In this document: piece by piece, positions 24,255 to 32,516 of the stretch | How positions within the stretch are numbered: the first letter of the stretch is position 1 | Layout of the letters: each line of letters opens with the position of its first letter | Assembly: GCF_016865425.1 (NCBI RefSeq) | Contig: NZ_AP023355.1 | Span: 4,958,198 to 5,022,197, forward strand | Length of the DNA: 64,000 nucleotides | Direction of reading: 5' to 3' | DNA from: Actinocatenispora thailandica | GTDB lineage: Bacteria > Actinomycetota > Actinomycetes > Mycobacteriales > Micromonosporaceae | Made by a program: the position numbers and the translations under genes | Notes under the pieces: model-generated | The model's input: only the letters and a program-made list of their open reading frames with translations | Databases searched by the model: none | Told to the model about the DNA's origin: nothing

Positions 24255-25517
24255 GTGCCCACAACAGTATTGTCGCGTACCGCGAATCGTGTGGTCACTG
24301 CTGGCGCCGAGGGGCTTGCTCTGGCGGCCAACGCTTGGTCGCGGTTGGAGCAGGTGGCCGATCCGCGGTCGCGGCGGGGACGCGTCTATCCACTGGAATG
24401 CTTGCTGGCGATGGTGTTATGCGCGCTGACCGCGGCCGGCCATGACCGGCTGTCGGCGGTCGGGCAGTGGCTGGCCCGGCCAGCCAAGCCGATCTGGCCC
24501 GGCTACGGGCACCCTACGACCCGGCCACCGGCCGCTACCGGGCGCCCGAGGAAAAAGATGGTCCGGGTGCTGCTGGACCGGCTGGACCCGGCGGCGTTGA
24601 CAGCGGCGCTGTTGGCATCAGCGTCCGACCCGACGCCTGCCGCCGGGTCCAATGCGTCCTCACCGTCGAGGGCAGCGTCGAGGTCGGTGCGGGCCTACCC
24701 GGCCCGGCGTCGTGACCGGCAGGCCCAACAAGCCGCTCGGCGGCTGCCGGCGGTGGCGGTGGACGGCAAGTCCTGCCGAGGCGCCCGAGGCGGCGATGGC
24801 CGCCGGGTGCATCTGCTGGGGCTGGCCGAGCACGGTGGTGGGCTGCTTGACCAGGTCGAGGTCGGCGCCAAACGCAACGAGACCGGCCACTTCCGGCCGC
24901 TGCTTCAGGGCAAGGATCTGACCGGGGTCGTGGTCACGTTCGACGCGTTGCACACCGTCCGCTCCAACCTCGACTGGTTGGTAGACAACAAGAAAGCGCA
25001 CTACGTGGCCGTCGTCAAACGCAACCAGCCGCTGCTGCACGCCCGGTTGGCCGGGCTACCCTGGTCGCGGGTGGCCACCGGCCACATCATCCGCGAGTCC
25101 GGGCACGGCCGTGATGAGACCCGCAGCCTCAAGACGGTGTCCTGCGACCAGCTGGACTTCCCGCACGCCCAGCAGGCCGTGAAGATCATTCGGTGGCGGC
25201 GGGACCAGACGACCGGCCGAGTCTGCCGCGAGACGGTCTACGCCGTCACCAGCCTGGCCACGACTGCTGCCACCCCGGCCGATCTGGCCCGACTGGCCCG
25301 CGAGCACTGGCACATCGAGGCGCACCACCACATCCGGGACGTGTCATTCGGCGAGGACGGCTCGACCAGCCGCACCAGCCACGGGCCGGTCAACCTGGCC
25401 ACCCTACGGGCGGCGGTCATCGCCGCGATCCGCCGGGCCGGCTACCTACACGTGCCTGAGAGCCGTCGGGACCACACCACACCAGCGGAGGCGATACGGC
25501 TACACCACCTGGACTGA
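24255..25517 (+). CDS. ISAs1 family transposase, possibly with compensating frameshifts
   Basis: A 420-residue DDE transposase: DPRSRRGRVYPLECLLAMVLCALTAAGHDRLSAVGQWL at the N terminus, VAVDGKSCRGA (first Asp), VVVTFDALHTVRSNLDWLVDNKKAHYVAVVKRNQP (second Asp) and REHWHIEAHHHIRDVSFGEDGS (Glu). Between about 24485 and 24560 a different frame reads ASQADLARLRAPYDPATGRYRAPEEK, which looks like the family sequence missing from the annotated frame. The copy may therefore carry two opposite frameshifts, the second at an A5 run near 24551, and could be inactive. Confidence 0.8.
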   Translation: MPTTVLSRTANRVVTAGAEGLALAANAWSRLEQVADPRSRRGRVYPLECLLAMVLCALTAAGHDRLSAVGQWLARPAKPIWPGYGHPTTRPPAATGRPRKKMVRVLLDRLDPAALTAALLASASDPTPAAGSNASSPSRAASRSVRAYPARRRDRQAQQAARRLPAVAVDGKSCRGARGGDGRRVHLLGLAEHGGGLLDQVEVGAKRNETGHFRPLLQGKDLTGVVVTFDALHTVRSNLDWLVDNKKAHYVAVVKRNQPLLHARLAGLPWSRVATGHIIRESGHGRDETRSLKTVSCDQLDFPHAQQAVKIIRWRRDQTTGRVCRETVYAVTSLATTAATPADLARLAREHWHIEAHHHIRDVSFGEDGSTSRTSHGPVNLATLRAAVIAAIRRAGYLHVPESRRDHTTPAEAIRLHHLD

Positions 25518-25520
25518 AAC

Positions 25521-25549
25521 GGACATTCCCGGAACACGCCGGAGCCCTG
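25521..25549 (-). repeat. Right terminal inverted repeat of the IS
   Basis: Reverse complement reads CAGGGCTCCGGCGTGTTCC onward and pairs with the left end at 27 of 29 positions; the transposase stop lies 3 bases inside. Confidence 0.85.
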
Positions 25550-25588
25550 GCCGCACCCGCAGGCGTGGATGTACGTGCCCTTGGCTAG

Positions 25589-25957
25589 TCAGTCAAACGA
25601 GTGGCGCTTGGCATCCTCCTTCGTCCTGTACAATTCGCCCCAACCAATAACCTGAAGCTCGTCGGCGCGAATGGGGCTCTGAGGTGCGTGAGAGCCGGCA
25701 CGGGGAATAGCGATGAATACGAAGCAAGGGAATTTCTCAATCGAATATATTGACACACCCTCATGGCGGGCCGACAAAATCACCTTAGCGAGATCGGACC
25801 CATGACCGAAGTCCTGTCCGATCACTGTTGGCGACAGCCGAGCCTCGACAGCTTCCTTGCCGGTGTCGAACACCAACATTCGTTCAAATACGCACTCACG
25901 GACTGGTTCAAAACGGACGCTGTCAAGCGAGCTCAAATAGTAAGTATAATCGATCAT
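25589..25957 (-). CDS. Putative immunity protein for the adjacent Rhs toxin
   Basis: A 122-residue protein starting MIDYTYYLSSLDSVRF. Its ATG lies one base after the Rhs stop codon (TGA-A-ATG), so translation is coupled. Base composition is clearly lower in GC than the surroundings, with AT-rich codons that are rare elsewhere in the window. I recognise no domain. Position, size and composition fit an immunity gene of a polymorphic toxin, acquired with its toxin tip; no sequence motif proves it. Confidence 0.65.
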   Translation of the reverse strand: MIDYTYYLSSLDSVRFEPVRECVFERMLVFDTGKEAVEARLSPTVIGQDFGHGSDLAKVILSARHEGVSIYSIEKFPCFVFIAIPRAGSHAPQSPIRADELQVIGWGELYRTKEDAKRHSFD

Positions 25958-25958
25958 T

Positions 25959-27323
25959 TCAGAACCCCGGGTTGACGCCACTTACGCGATTGACCGTAAT
26001 TGGACCGGTCTCCATCCAATTTGGGATAATGTATTCAGTCAGGCCGCCCTTCATCCCATCAAGAGGCAAAGCACTGCGGCGCAAGACCACGGCGGTCGGG
26101 TCGTTGAGCGTCCCCTCGATGACGAATTGTCCAGTATTGGTGGCACCGCTAGCGCCTCCTGAGGGCAGCCCTGCTGCATCACGATAATCAGCCACGCTTC
26201 GCGGATCCGTGGGCGACCATGAAGCCCCTCCAGCCTTCGAGTCTCCACCGTACACGCGGTAGAGAGCCTGCCCCTTCGATGGTTCCGCGCCCGTGTCCGA
26301 CGCGTGTTTGACCTGACTCGCGGTATCCGCGAGCCCCTTAGGCGTCTTTGAGCCTCCGCTGCCTGAGCTCTTGGCCGGGTCCTTGCCCGGGGGTTTGGCC
26401 GACTTGTCTGCTGCCTTTTCAGCGTCCTTGGTCGCTGTTTTTTGAGCCCCCTTGGTCGCCGCCTTTTCGACGGTCTTTTCGGCCCCCTTCTCGGCCGATT
26501 TCAATATCACCTTTTCGACGAGCTTCTCGCCGCCCTTGAGTACCGCTTTCCCGGCGAGTTTGAGGAGTTTCCCGCCAGGGATCAGGCCGATGAGCATGGA
26601 TCCGCCGGAGATGGCGGCGTTCTTCCACTGTCCTTCGGACAGGTACCAAACGGCGTTCGCTCCGTCGGCAATAACCCCGACGTACGGCATGTATCCGAGA
26701 AAGTCCAGGGTGCTGTGATCTCGGGCCTCGTTGCGGTGATGCGCTTTCGGGTCAGCTTCATACGCGCGGTTGAGCGGGTAGTAGTCGCGGCGCCATGCTG
26801 TGCCACCGGTGTAGCCGTCCATGAAGCGCTCGTACTGTTCGTCGGTGGCGAAGGCGGTGCTGCCGACGGCGTTGAGGAGCTGCCCGGTGGGGTCGGCGTG
26901 GGTGATGGGGCTGTTGTTGGCGTAGGCGTAGCCGTTGAGTTGCTGCGGATCAGAAGGATCCGCGACCGGGTCGGCGGAGATGAACCGGCCGGTGTCCGGG
27001 TCGTACTGCCTGGCGCCGAGGGTGGTCAGGCCGGTGTCGGCGTTGGTGATGCCGCCGACGAAGCCGTGGTCGCCGATCCAGTCGGGCAGGGTGCTGCGGG
27101 CGGTGCCGAACGGGTCGGTGTAGCGGTAGGTGGCATCCCTGGTCGTCGCGTCGACCTGCACACTGTCGGTACCGACCTGATCAGCGATCAGCCAGGTAAG
27201 CCCGCCCGGGGTCCGGACCCCGATGGTGGCGCCGCCGAAGCTGTAGTAGCGGGTGCCGGTGACGGTGCCTGCGCTGTCGGCCCACAGTTCGGTGCCGTCG
27301 GGCAGCCACAGGGTCGTCTGGGG
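25959..27323 (-). pseudogene. 5'-truncated Rhs protein with C-terminal toxin domain
   Basis: The frame is open to 27323, where an in-frame TGA (also the stop of the neighbouring TetR gene) ends it, and no good start is present before GTG 27161. The visible part starts inside an Rhs protein: YYSFGGATIGVRTPGGLTWLIADQ, then the Rhs core end GLTTLGARQYDPDTGRFISADPV and NGYAYANNSPITHADPTG. A Lys/Ala-rich linker leads to a tip with ALYRVYGGDSK, SWSPTDPRSVADYRDAAGLPSGG, GQFVIEGTL and EYIIPNW, which resembles TreTu/ADP-ribosyltransferase-like toxin tips as I recall them. The N-terminal repeats and any secretion signal are missing, so it is an orphan Rhs tip. Confidence 0.75.
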
Positions 27324-27899
27324 TCAGGGGGCGAGGGTGCGGCGGACGGAGTCGCGGAGCAGCGCGCGGCGGCGTTCGTGGTCGGCCGCCGGCTCGTCGG
27401 CGCTGGCCGCCCAGGCGCCGCTGGCCGGCGACCAGGCCAGGGCCATCCCGATCACCAGGACGAGCAGGTCGAACGGGTCGCCGTCGCGGATCTGGCCGGC
27501 GGCCTGGGCGGCGGCGATGGCGGCGAGTTTCGGTCCGTCGTCGGTGTCGGAGAGCCGGGCGGTGTGCCGCCGCTCCAGCCGCAGCCAGGTCATCAACCGG
27601 ACCAGTTCCGGGTGGCGCAGCGTCTCGTCGTAGAGCCCGACGGCCCAGCCGGGCAGGTCGGTGGCGTCCAGCGGGACGGCGGTGAGCAGCCGGCCGGCGC
27701 GGTCGGCGATGACCGCGTCGAACAGGCTGTCCTTGTTGCCGTAGTACCCGTAGAGCTGGGCCTTGTTGGTGCGCGCCGCGGCGATGATCCGGTCGATCCG
27801 GGCGCCGGCGATGCCACGCTCGGCGAACTCCGCGGTGGCCGCGTCGAGGATGCGCCGGCTGGTCGCGGTGCCGCGCGCGGTCGTCGGCAGTTCGGGCAT
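27324..27899 (-). CDS. TetR family transcriptional regulator
   Basis: A 191-residue protein: [50 protein letters not shown] is the TetR helix-turn-helix, with a TetR_C_17-like helical domain after it. No Shine-Dalgarno precedes the ATG, but TAGGAT lies exactly 6 nt upstream, fitting a leaderless mRNA. It is divergent from an alcohol dehydrogenase with inverted repeats between them. Its stop codon coincides with the truncation point of the Rhs fragment. Confidence 0.85.
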   Translation of the reverse strand: MPELPTTARGTATSRRILDAATAEFAERGIAGARIDRIIAAARTNKAQLYGYYGNKDSLFDAVIADRAGRLLTAVPLDATDLPGWAVGLYDETLRHPELVRLMTWLRLERRHTARLSDTDDGPKLAAIAAAQAAGQIRDGDPFDLLVLVIGMALAWSPASGAWAASADEPAADHERRRALLRDSVRRTLAP

Positions 27900-27905
27900 G
27901 CGCCG

Positions 27906-27979
27906 ATCCTAGCGAACAGACCAGTTGGTTTGTCTTTCTCGCCCGCGCTCGCTAGCCTCGATGCAGACCGAATAGTCTG
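27906..27979. promoter_or_regulatory. Divergent promoter/operator region of TetR and alcohol dehydrogenase
   Basis: Minus strand: -10-like TAGGAT (27911-27906), 6 nt before the TetR ATG. Plus strand: -35-like TTGTCT (27930-27935), 17-bp spacer and -10-like TAGCCT (27953-27958). Two related inverted repeats, AGAC-N10-GTCT (27918-27935) and CAGAC-N6-GTCTG (27964-27979), overlap or follow these boxes and are candidate operators. Confidence 0.5.
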
Positions 27980-27994
27980 TCTGGGAGGCCTCAC

Positions 27995-29038
27995 ATGCGC
28001 ACCACCGTCGGCTGGCAGAGCACCGACCACTCCCCCGCCCTGCGGCGCACCGAGTTCGACCGGCGCGACCTGCGCGACGACGACATCGCCGTACGGGTCG
28101 ACTACTGCGGCGTCTGCCACAGCGACCTGCACCGCATCCGTGGCGTGTTCCGGGACGAGGGCGCGCTGGTCCCCGGCCACGAATTCACCGGCACCGTCAC
28201 CGCCACCGGCAGCGCGGTCACCGCGTTCACGCCCGGCGACCGGGTCGCCGTCGGCACCGTCGTCGACTCCTGCGGGGAGTGCGCGATGTGCCGGGCCGGT
28301 CAGGAGAACTACTGCCACCAGGGCGCCACCAGCACCTACGGCGGCACCGACCGCATCGACGGCACCCCGACCAGGGGCGGGTACAGCCGGGAGTACGTGT
28401 TGCGCGACCGGTTCGCCTACCGGCTACCGGAGGCTCTCGACGCGGCGACCGCGGCCCCGCTGCTGTGCGCCGGCATCACCATGTGGGAGCCGATGCGCGC
28501 GGCCGGCGTCGGCCCCGGCAGCCGCGTCGCCATCGCCGGCCTCGGCGGGCTCGGGCACCTCGGCGTGAAGTTCGCCGCCGCGCTGGGCGCCGAGGTCACC
28601 GTGCTCAGCCGGACGCCGGACAAGGCGGCCGACGCGTGCCGCCTCGGCGCGACCGACCTGCTCGTCAGCACCGACGACGACCAACTGGCCGCCGCCTGCG
28701 GCCGGTTCGACCTGGTACTGGACACCATCTCGGCGCCACACGAGGTACCGCCGCTGCTGCGACTGCTGGCCCTGGACGGCACCCTGTGCGTGGTCGGTTG
28801 GCCGGGCAGCATTCCGCTGCAGGTGATGGACCTGATCTACGGGCGCAAGAAGCTGACCGCGTCCGGGACCGGTGGCCGCGCCGGTACCGCGGAGATGCTG
28901 GCGTTCGCCGCCGAGCACGGCATCGGTGCCGACATCGAGCTGCTGCCCTCCGCCCGTGTCGAGGAGGCGCTCACCCGGCTGGACCGCGGCGACGTCCGCT
29001 ACCGCTTCGTCCTCGACCTCGCCGACCTCGACACCTGA
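27995..29038 (+). CDS. Zinc-dependent NAD(P) alcohol dehydrogenase, CAD/YahK type
   Basis: A 347-residue medium-chain dehydrogenase. Catalytic zinc ligands are visible in DYCGVCHSDLH and PGHEFTG; the structural zinc site is CGECAMCRAGQENYC. The Rossmann motif is GLGGLGHLG at about residues 182-190. This pattern is that of cinnamyl-alcohol-dehydrogenase-like aldehyde reductases, which reduce diverse aldehydes with NADPH in the cytosol. GGGAGG sits 6 bases before the ATG. It is divergent from a TetR regulator, its likely repressor. Confidence 0.9.
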   Translation: MRTTVGWQSTDHSPALRRTEFDRRDLRDDDIAVRVDYCGVCHSDLHRIRGVFRDEGALVPGHEFTGTVTATGSAVTAFTPGDRVAVGTVVDSCGECAMCRAGQENYCHQGATSTYGGTDRIDGTPTRGGYSREYVLRDRFAYRLPEALDAATAAPLLCAGITMWEPMRAAGVGPGSRVAIAGLGGLGHLGVKFAAALGAEVTVLSRTPDKAADACRLGATDLLVSTDDDQLAAACGRFDLVLDTISAPHEVPPLLRLLALDGTLCVVGWPGSIPLQVMDLIYGRKKLTASGTGGRAGTAEMLAFAAEHGIGADIELLPSARVEEALTRLDRGDVRYRFVLDLADLDT

Positions 29039-29226
29039 CAGCACGACACCTGGCATCGAGGACACCGGCACCCGGTTGCCGGGGCACCGGGAACCGGGGC
29101 GCGCAGTGTGGCGGCGGCGGCGGCCATGGCGTGTCCTGTTTCAGGCGAGGCTGAAGCAGCTGGAGCCCGGCGTGGTCGGCGCACAGGATGGGCGCACCGA
29201 TCCGGTACGACCACGAGGGAGAAGCC

Positions 29227-29718
29227 ATGCAGCTTCGGATCACCGCGCCGACGCGGTTGGGCGGCAGGTTCCTGCGGCTCACGATGTTGGCGGCCGCCGC
29301 GCTCGTCGCGATGGTGCTGGTCAGCAGTCAGGTCGCGCACGCGTCCTCGATACGAAAGATCCACAACGAATGGACCGGTCGCTGTGTCGGGGTGGCCGCC
29401 AGCATGACGGTGCCGTTTCCCGAGACCTGCGCCTACGGCAGCGCCCAGTCCTGGGTCACCACGACCGTGTACACGCACGTGGACACGTTCAAGAACGCGA
29501 TGACGGCCACCTGCCTGGACGACAGCAGCTTGGGCCTGCGGCTGGTCACCTGCAACGGGCTGAACTACCAGGAGTGGCGGGTCACCTGGTACGGCGCCTG
29601 GGCCGAGCTGCGGAACGTCCACACCAACCGCTGCCTGGACGACACCAGCGGCCACGGGCTGCGCGCGGCCGGCTGCAACGGGGGCGCCTGGCAGCGCTGG
29701 CAGGTGCCGATCGTCTGA
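29227..29718 (+). CDS. Secreted ricin B-type beta-trefoil lectin-like protein
   Basis: A 163-residue protein. A signal peptide (RFLRLTMLAAAALVAMVLVSSQVAHA) is followed by about 120 residues with repeated CLDD (AMTATCLDDSS, TNRCLDDTSG), a C-V-G-V start (RCVGVAA) and the QxW-like elements QEWRV and QRWQV of ricin-type trefoils. Cysteines occur in pairs, fitting extracellular disulfides. It probably binds a carbohydrate outside the cell; no catalytic domain is attached. GGGAGAAG precedes the chosen ATG. Confidence 0.75.
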   Translation: MQLRITAPTRLGGRFLRLTMLAAAALVAMVLVSSQVAHASSIRKIHNEWTGRCVGVAASMTVPFPETCAYGSAQSWVTTTVYTHVDTFKNAMTATCLDDSSLGLRLVTCNGLNYQEWRVTWYGAWAELRNVHTNRCLDDTSGHGLRAAGCNGGAWQRWQVPIV

Positions 29719-29845
29719 CCCCCCTGGTACGAGCCGTGCCGGTGCCCGCATCGTCCGGGCACCGGCACGGAGCCGTACCGGCGTCCGGGCACCTGGCCGG
29801 ACGACCAGCCGATGAGTTCGGGGCACCGGCATCGTCGGTACCGGT

Positions 29846-30460
29846 ATGACTCGAATCATCGCGGACATCTCGATCTCGCTGGACGGGTTCGTCACCGGGC
29901 CCGACCCGGGCCCCGCCAACGGCATGGGTACCGGCGGCGACGCCCTGCACGCCTGGGCGTTCTCCGAGGACCCGGACGACCGGCGGCTGCTGCGCGAGGC
30001 GACCCACCGCTCCGGCGCGGTCGTGCTCGGCCGCCGGCTGTTCGACGTGGTCGACGGGCCGGGCGGGTGGAACGACGAGGTGGGCTACGGCGCCGGTGAG
30101 GTCGGCCGGCCCGCGCTCGTCGTCGTGACCAGCACACCGCCGGAGTCGGTCCGCCTGACCAACCTCGACTGGACCTTCGTCACCACCGGTCTGGCCGACG
30201 CGGTCGCCGCCGCCCGGCAGCGCGCCGAAGCGGCGTCGGCGAAGCGCGGCACCGACCTCGATGTCGTGGTGATGGGTGGCGGCGCCACGGTCGGCTCGGC
30301 GCTGGCCGCCGGCCTGGTCGACACGCTGTCGCTGCACCTGGCGCCGGTGATCCTCGGGTCCGGCACGCCGCTGTTCGTCCCCGGCGCCGGGCGCAGCCTG
30401 GTACAGCGCAGCGTGCTGGCCACCTCGACCGCCACCCACCTGACCTACGACGTCCGCTGA
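29846..30460 (+). CDS. Dihydrofolate reductase family protein (RibD C-terminal type)
   Basis: A 204-residue protein with the RibD_C/DHFR-like fold: IIADISISLDGFVTGPD at the N terminus, SGAVVLGRRLFDVVDGPGGW, DLDVVVMGGGATVGSALAAGLVD and LHLAPVILGSGTPLF. Such proteins are NADPH-dependent reductases of unassigned substrate; stand-alone copies are frequent in actinomycetes. No ribosome site is obvious. It is followed 34 bp later by a VOC gene. Confidence 0.85.
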   Translation: MTRIIADISISLDGFVTGPDPGPANGMGTGGDALHAWAFSEDPDDRRLLREATHRSGAVVLGRRLFDVVDGPGGWNDEVGYGAGEVGRPALVVVTSTPPESVRLTNLDWTFVTTGLADAVAAARQRAEAASAKRGTDLDVVVMGGGATVGSALAAGLVDTLSLHLAPVILGSGTPLFVPGAGRSLVQRSVLATSTATHLTYDVR

Positions 30461-30494
30461 GGACGGTCGCAGGAACACCGAAGGGAGATGGGCG

Positions 30495-30875
30495 ATGCAC
30501 GTGGGGCCGATCATCACGGTCAGCGATCTGGACCGGGCACGCGAGTTCTACGAGGGCGGGCTCGGCCTGACCGGTGAGCCCACTCCGGGCGGTTGGCTGC
30601 TTCGGGCCGACGAGGGCACGGTGATCTACCTGCTCGCCGGGTTCTCCGACGCCGGTACGGCCAGCTGGCCGGTGGCGAGCTTCCGGGTCGCCGACGTCCG
30701 GTCGACGGTGCGGAGGCTGCGATCGCGCGGGGTGCCGTTCCTCGGGGCGGCGGAGCTGCCGTTCCAGCTCGACGACGACGGCGTCTCGGCGGACACCCCG
30801 GGCCTGCGGGTGGCGTGGGTCCGCGACCCGGACGGCTCTGTGCTCACCGTCTTCGGCCGTGACCCCGAAGACTAG
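30495..30875 (+). CDS. VOC (glyoxalase/bleomycin resistance) family protein
   Basis: A 126-residue single-module vicinal-oxygen-chelate protein: IITVSDLDRAREFYEGGLGL opens the fold and LRVAWVRDPDGSVLTVFGRD closes it. Metal and substrate are unknown. AAGGGAGA lies upstream of the ATG, and it probably shares a transcript with the preceding reductase. Confidence 0.85.
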   Translation: MHVGPIITVSDLDRAREFYEGGLGLTGEPTPGGWLLRADEGTVIYLLAGFSDAGTASWPVASFRVADVRSTVRRLRSRGVPFLGAAELPFQLDDDGVSADTPGLRVAWVRDPDGSVLTVFGRDPED

Positions 30876-30899
30876 TCCCGCTGGCCCGCAACGGTTCCG

Positions 30900-32411
30900 T
30901 CAGGACGGATGGCCGGCGGACCAGCACTGGTCGGCGCCGTGGCAGTTGTGCAGCGCCGCCGTCTCGGCCTTCAGCGTGGCCAGCGTGGACGCCGGGAGTC
31001 GACCGGCGACGTTGTGCAGCTCGTCCGGGTCCCTGGTCCGGTCGTAGTACTCCACGGCACCGTCGTCGTAGCGTACGAAGGTGGCGGTGGCGGTGCGCAA
31101 CGCCTGGTACGACGGCGGATTGCCGCTACCTCTCGGCGGCAGGTCCGGGTCGGTACGATCGGCGTCCGGACCGTGATGCTCGACCAGCGTCATGGTGCGC
31201 CAGTGCGCCGCGCTACCGCCGTGCAGCATCGGCACCAGGCTGTGTCCGTCCACACTGGATGGTGTGACGCCGCCGCCGAGCTGCTCGAACGTGGGGCACA
31301 GGTCGATGTTGGACACCACCGCGTTGCTGGTGCGTCCGGCGGGGATACCGGGCCCGGCGGCGACCAGCGGCACGCGCACGTCGGTGTCGAACGCGGTCTG
31401 TTTCCCGGGCATCAGCCGGTACTCGCCCATGTGGTAGCCGTTGTCGGAGCTGAACACGATTACGGTGTTGCGGGCCACGCCGGCGGCGGACAGCGTCGAC
31501 CGCAGATCTCCGATCATCTTATCGACCGCCCGCACCGACTGCACCCGCTTGCGGAACGCGCGGTCGATCTTCGCGGTCTTCGCCGGGTTCAGTGCGGGGC
31601 GGTGGGCCAGCCAGGCCGGCGCGGCGCTGGGCGTGGTGTTCCACGCGGGATCGCGCGGAGCCCGCAGCCCGGGGAACCGGTGCGCGTCCCGCGGCGCCGG
31701 CGTGTACGGTCCGTGCGGCGCGAAGGTCGCGATCTCCAGCAGGAACGGCTTCTTCGCGCCGGCGGACGCCTTGATGAAGTCCTGTCCCTTGCGGCTGACC
31801 ACGTCGGTCAGGTAGTCGGACGGCTCGTGTCCGTAGTGGACGATCCGGTGGTTCTCGTTCAGGTCGTAGTCGAACTCGCCGTAGCCGTTGCCGGCGACGT
31901 CCCACTCCGACCAGCCCGGCGGCACGTAGTCGCTGGTCCCGTCGACGGGCCCGCCCGGCTGGTACCCGTTGAGGTACTTGCCCATCATCGCCGTGCGGTA
32001 GCCGGCGGCCCGCAGCGAGGTGGCGAAGGTGTCCTGCTCCTTGCCGCCGGCGTGGAACACCCGGAAACCGCCGTCCGGCGCGCTGTTGGTGTAGACGCCG
32101 GTGTCGTGCGGGTACTGGCCGGTGAAGATCGACGACCGGGACGGACAGCACAGCGAATCGGTCACCGAGTAGTCGTCGAACGACATGCCGGCGTTCTGCA
32201 GCGCCCGCACGTGCGGCATGTACCGGGCGAGGTTGGTGCTGAGGTCGTCGGTGAGCACGAACACGACGTTGGGTCGGCCGCCGGACCCGCTGGCCGAGGC
32301 GCTCGGCGAGGGCCGACCCGACAGCGTACCACCGGTGCAGCCGGCGGCGACGACCAGGGCCGCCACCGCCAGCGCTCCGAGCGTCGCGTACCTGCGCGTG
32401 CGTCGCATCAT
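30900..32411 (-). CDS. Sulfatase lipoprotein
   Basis: About 503 residues. The N terminus (MMRRTRRYATLGALAVAALVVAAGC) is a lipoprotein signal with Cys25. The sulfatase fold begins RPNVVFVLTDDLSTNLARYMPH with the metal-binding Asp pair; LCCPSRSS carries the C-x-P-S-R motif whose Cys88 is expected to be oxidised to formylglycine. VIVFSSDNGYHMGEYRL gives further metal ligands. It should cleave sulfate esters at the cell surface. A GACACT box 6 nt upstream of ATG 32411 suggests a leaderless start. No maturase gene is in the window. Confidence 0.9.
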   Translation of the reverse strand: MMRRTRRYATLGALAVAALVVAAGCTGGTLSGRPSPSASASGSGGRPNVVFVLTDDLSTNLARYMPHVRALQNAGMSFDDYSVTDSLCCPSRSSIFTGQYPHDTGVYTNSAPDGGFRVFHAGGKEQDTFATSLRAAGYRTAMMGKYLNGYQPGGPVDGTSDYVPPGWSEWDVAGNGYGEFDYDLNENHRIVHYGHEPSDYLTDVVSRKGQDFIKASAGAKKPFLLEIATFAPHGPYTPAPRDAHRFPGLRAPRDPAWNTTPSAAPAWLAHRPALNPAKTAKIDRAFRKRVQSVRAVDKMIGDLRSTLSAAGVARNTVIVFSSDNGYHMGEYRLMPGKQTAFDTDVRVPLVAAGPGIPAGRTSNAVVSNIDLCPTFEQLGGGVTPSSVDGHSLVPMLHGGSAAHWRTMTLVEHHGPDADRTDPDLPPRGSGNPPSYQALRTATATFVRYDDGAVEYYDRTRDPDELHNVAGRLPASTLATLKAETAALHNCHGADQCWSAGHPS

Positions 32412-32516
32412 CCGGCCAGTGTCGGTGCGGTGCGTGACGGCCAGGTCAGCGCAATGATCGAGCCAGGTAAACCTGTGGCGGCCGGCCGGATCCACGATCC
32501 GGCCGGCCGGCGCGAG

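Larger units (their letters stand above)
24131..25549 (+). mobile_element. ISAs1-family insertion sequence, 1419 bp
   Basis: Bounded by 29-bp terminal inverted repeats that begin CAGGGCTCCGGCGTGTTCC and match at 27 of 29 positions (24131-24159 and 25521-25549). It contains one transposase gene. No target-site duplication is visible between the flanks (GGCCTACT on the left, GCCGCACC on the right), so the flanks have probably been rearranged since insertion. Confidence 0.85.

Noticed and set aside
24121-25560. Target-site duplication of the IS
   Set aside because: I compared 8-10 bases on each side of the terminal repeats and found no match.
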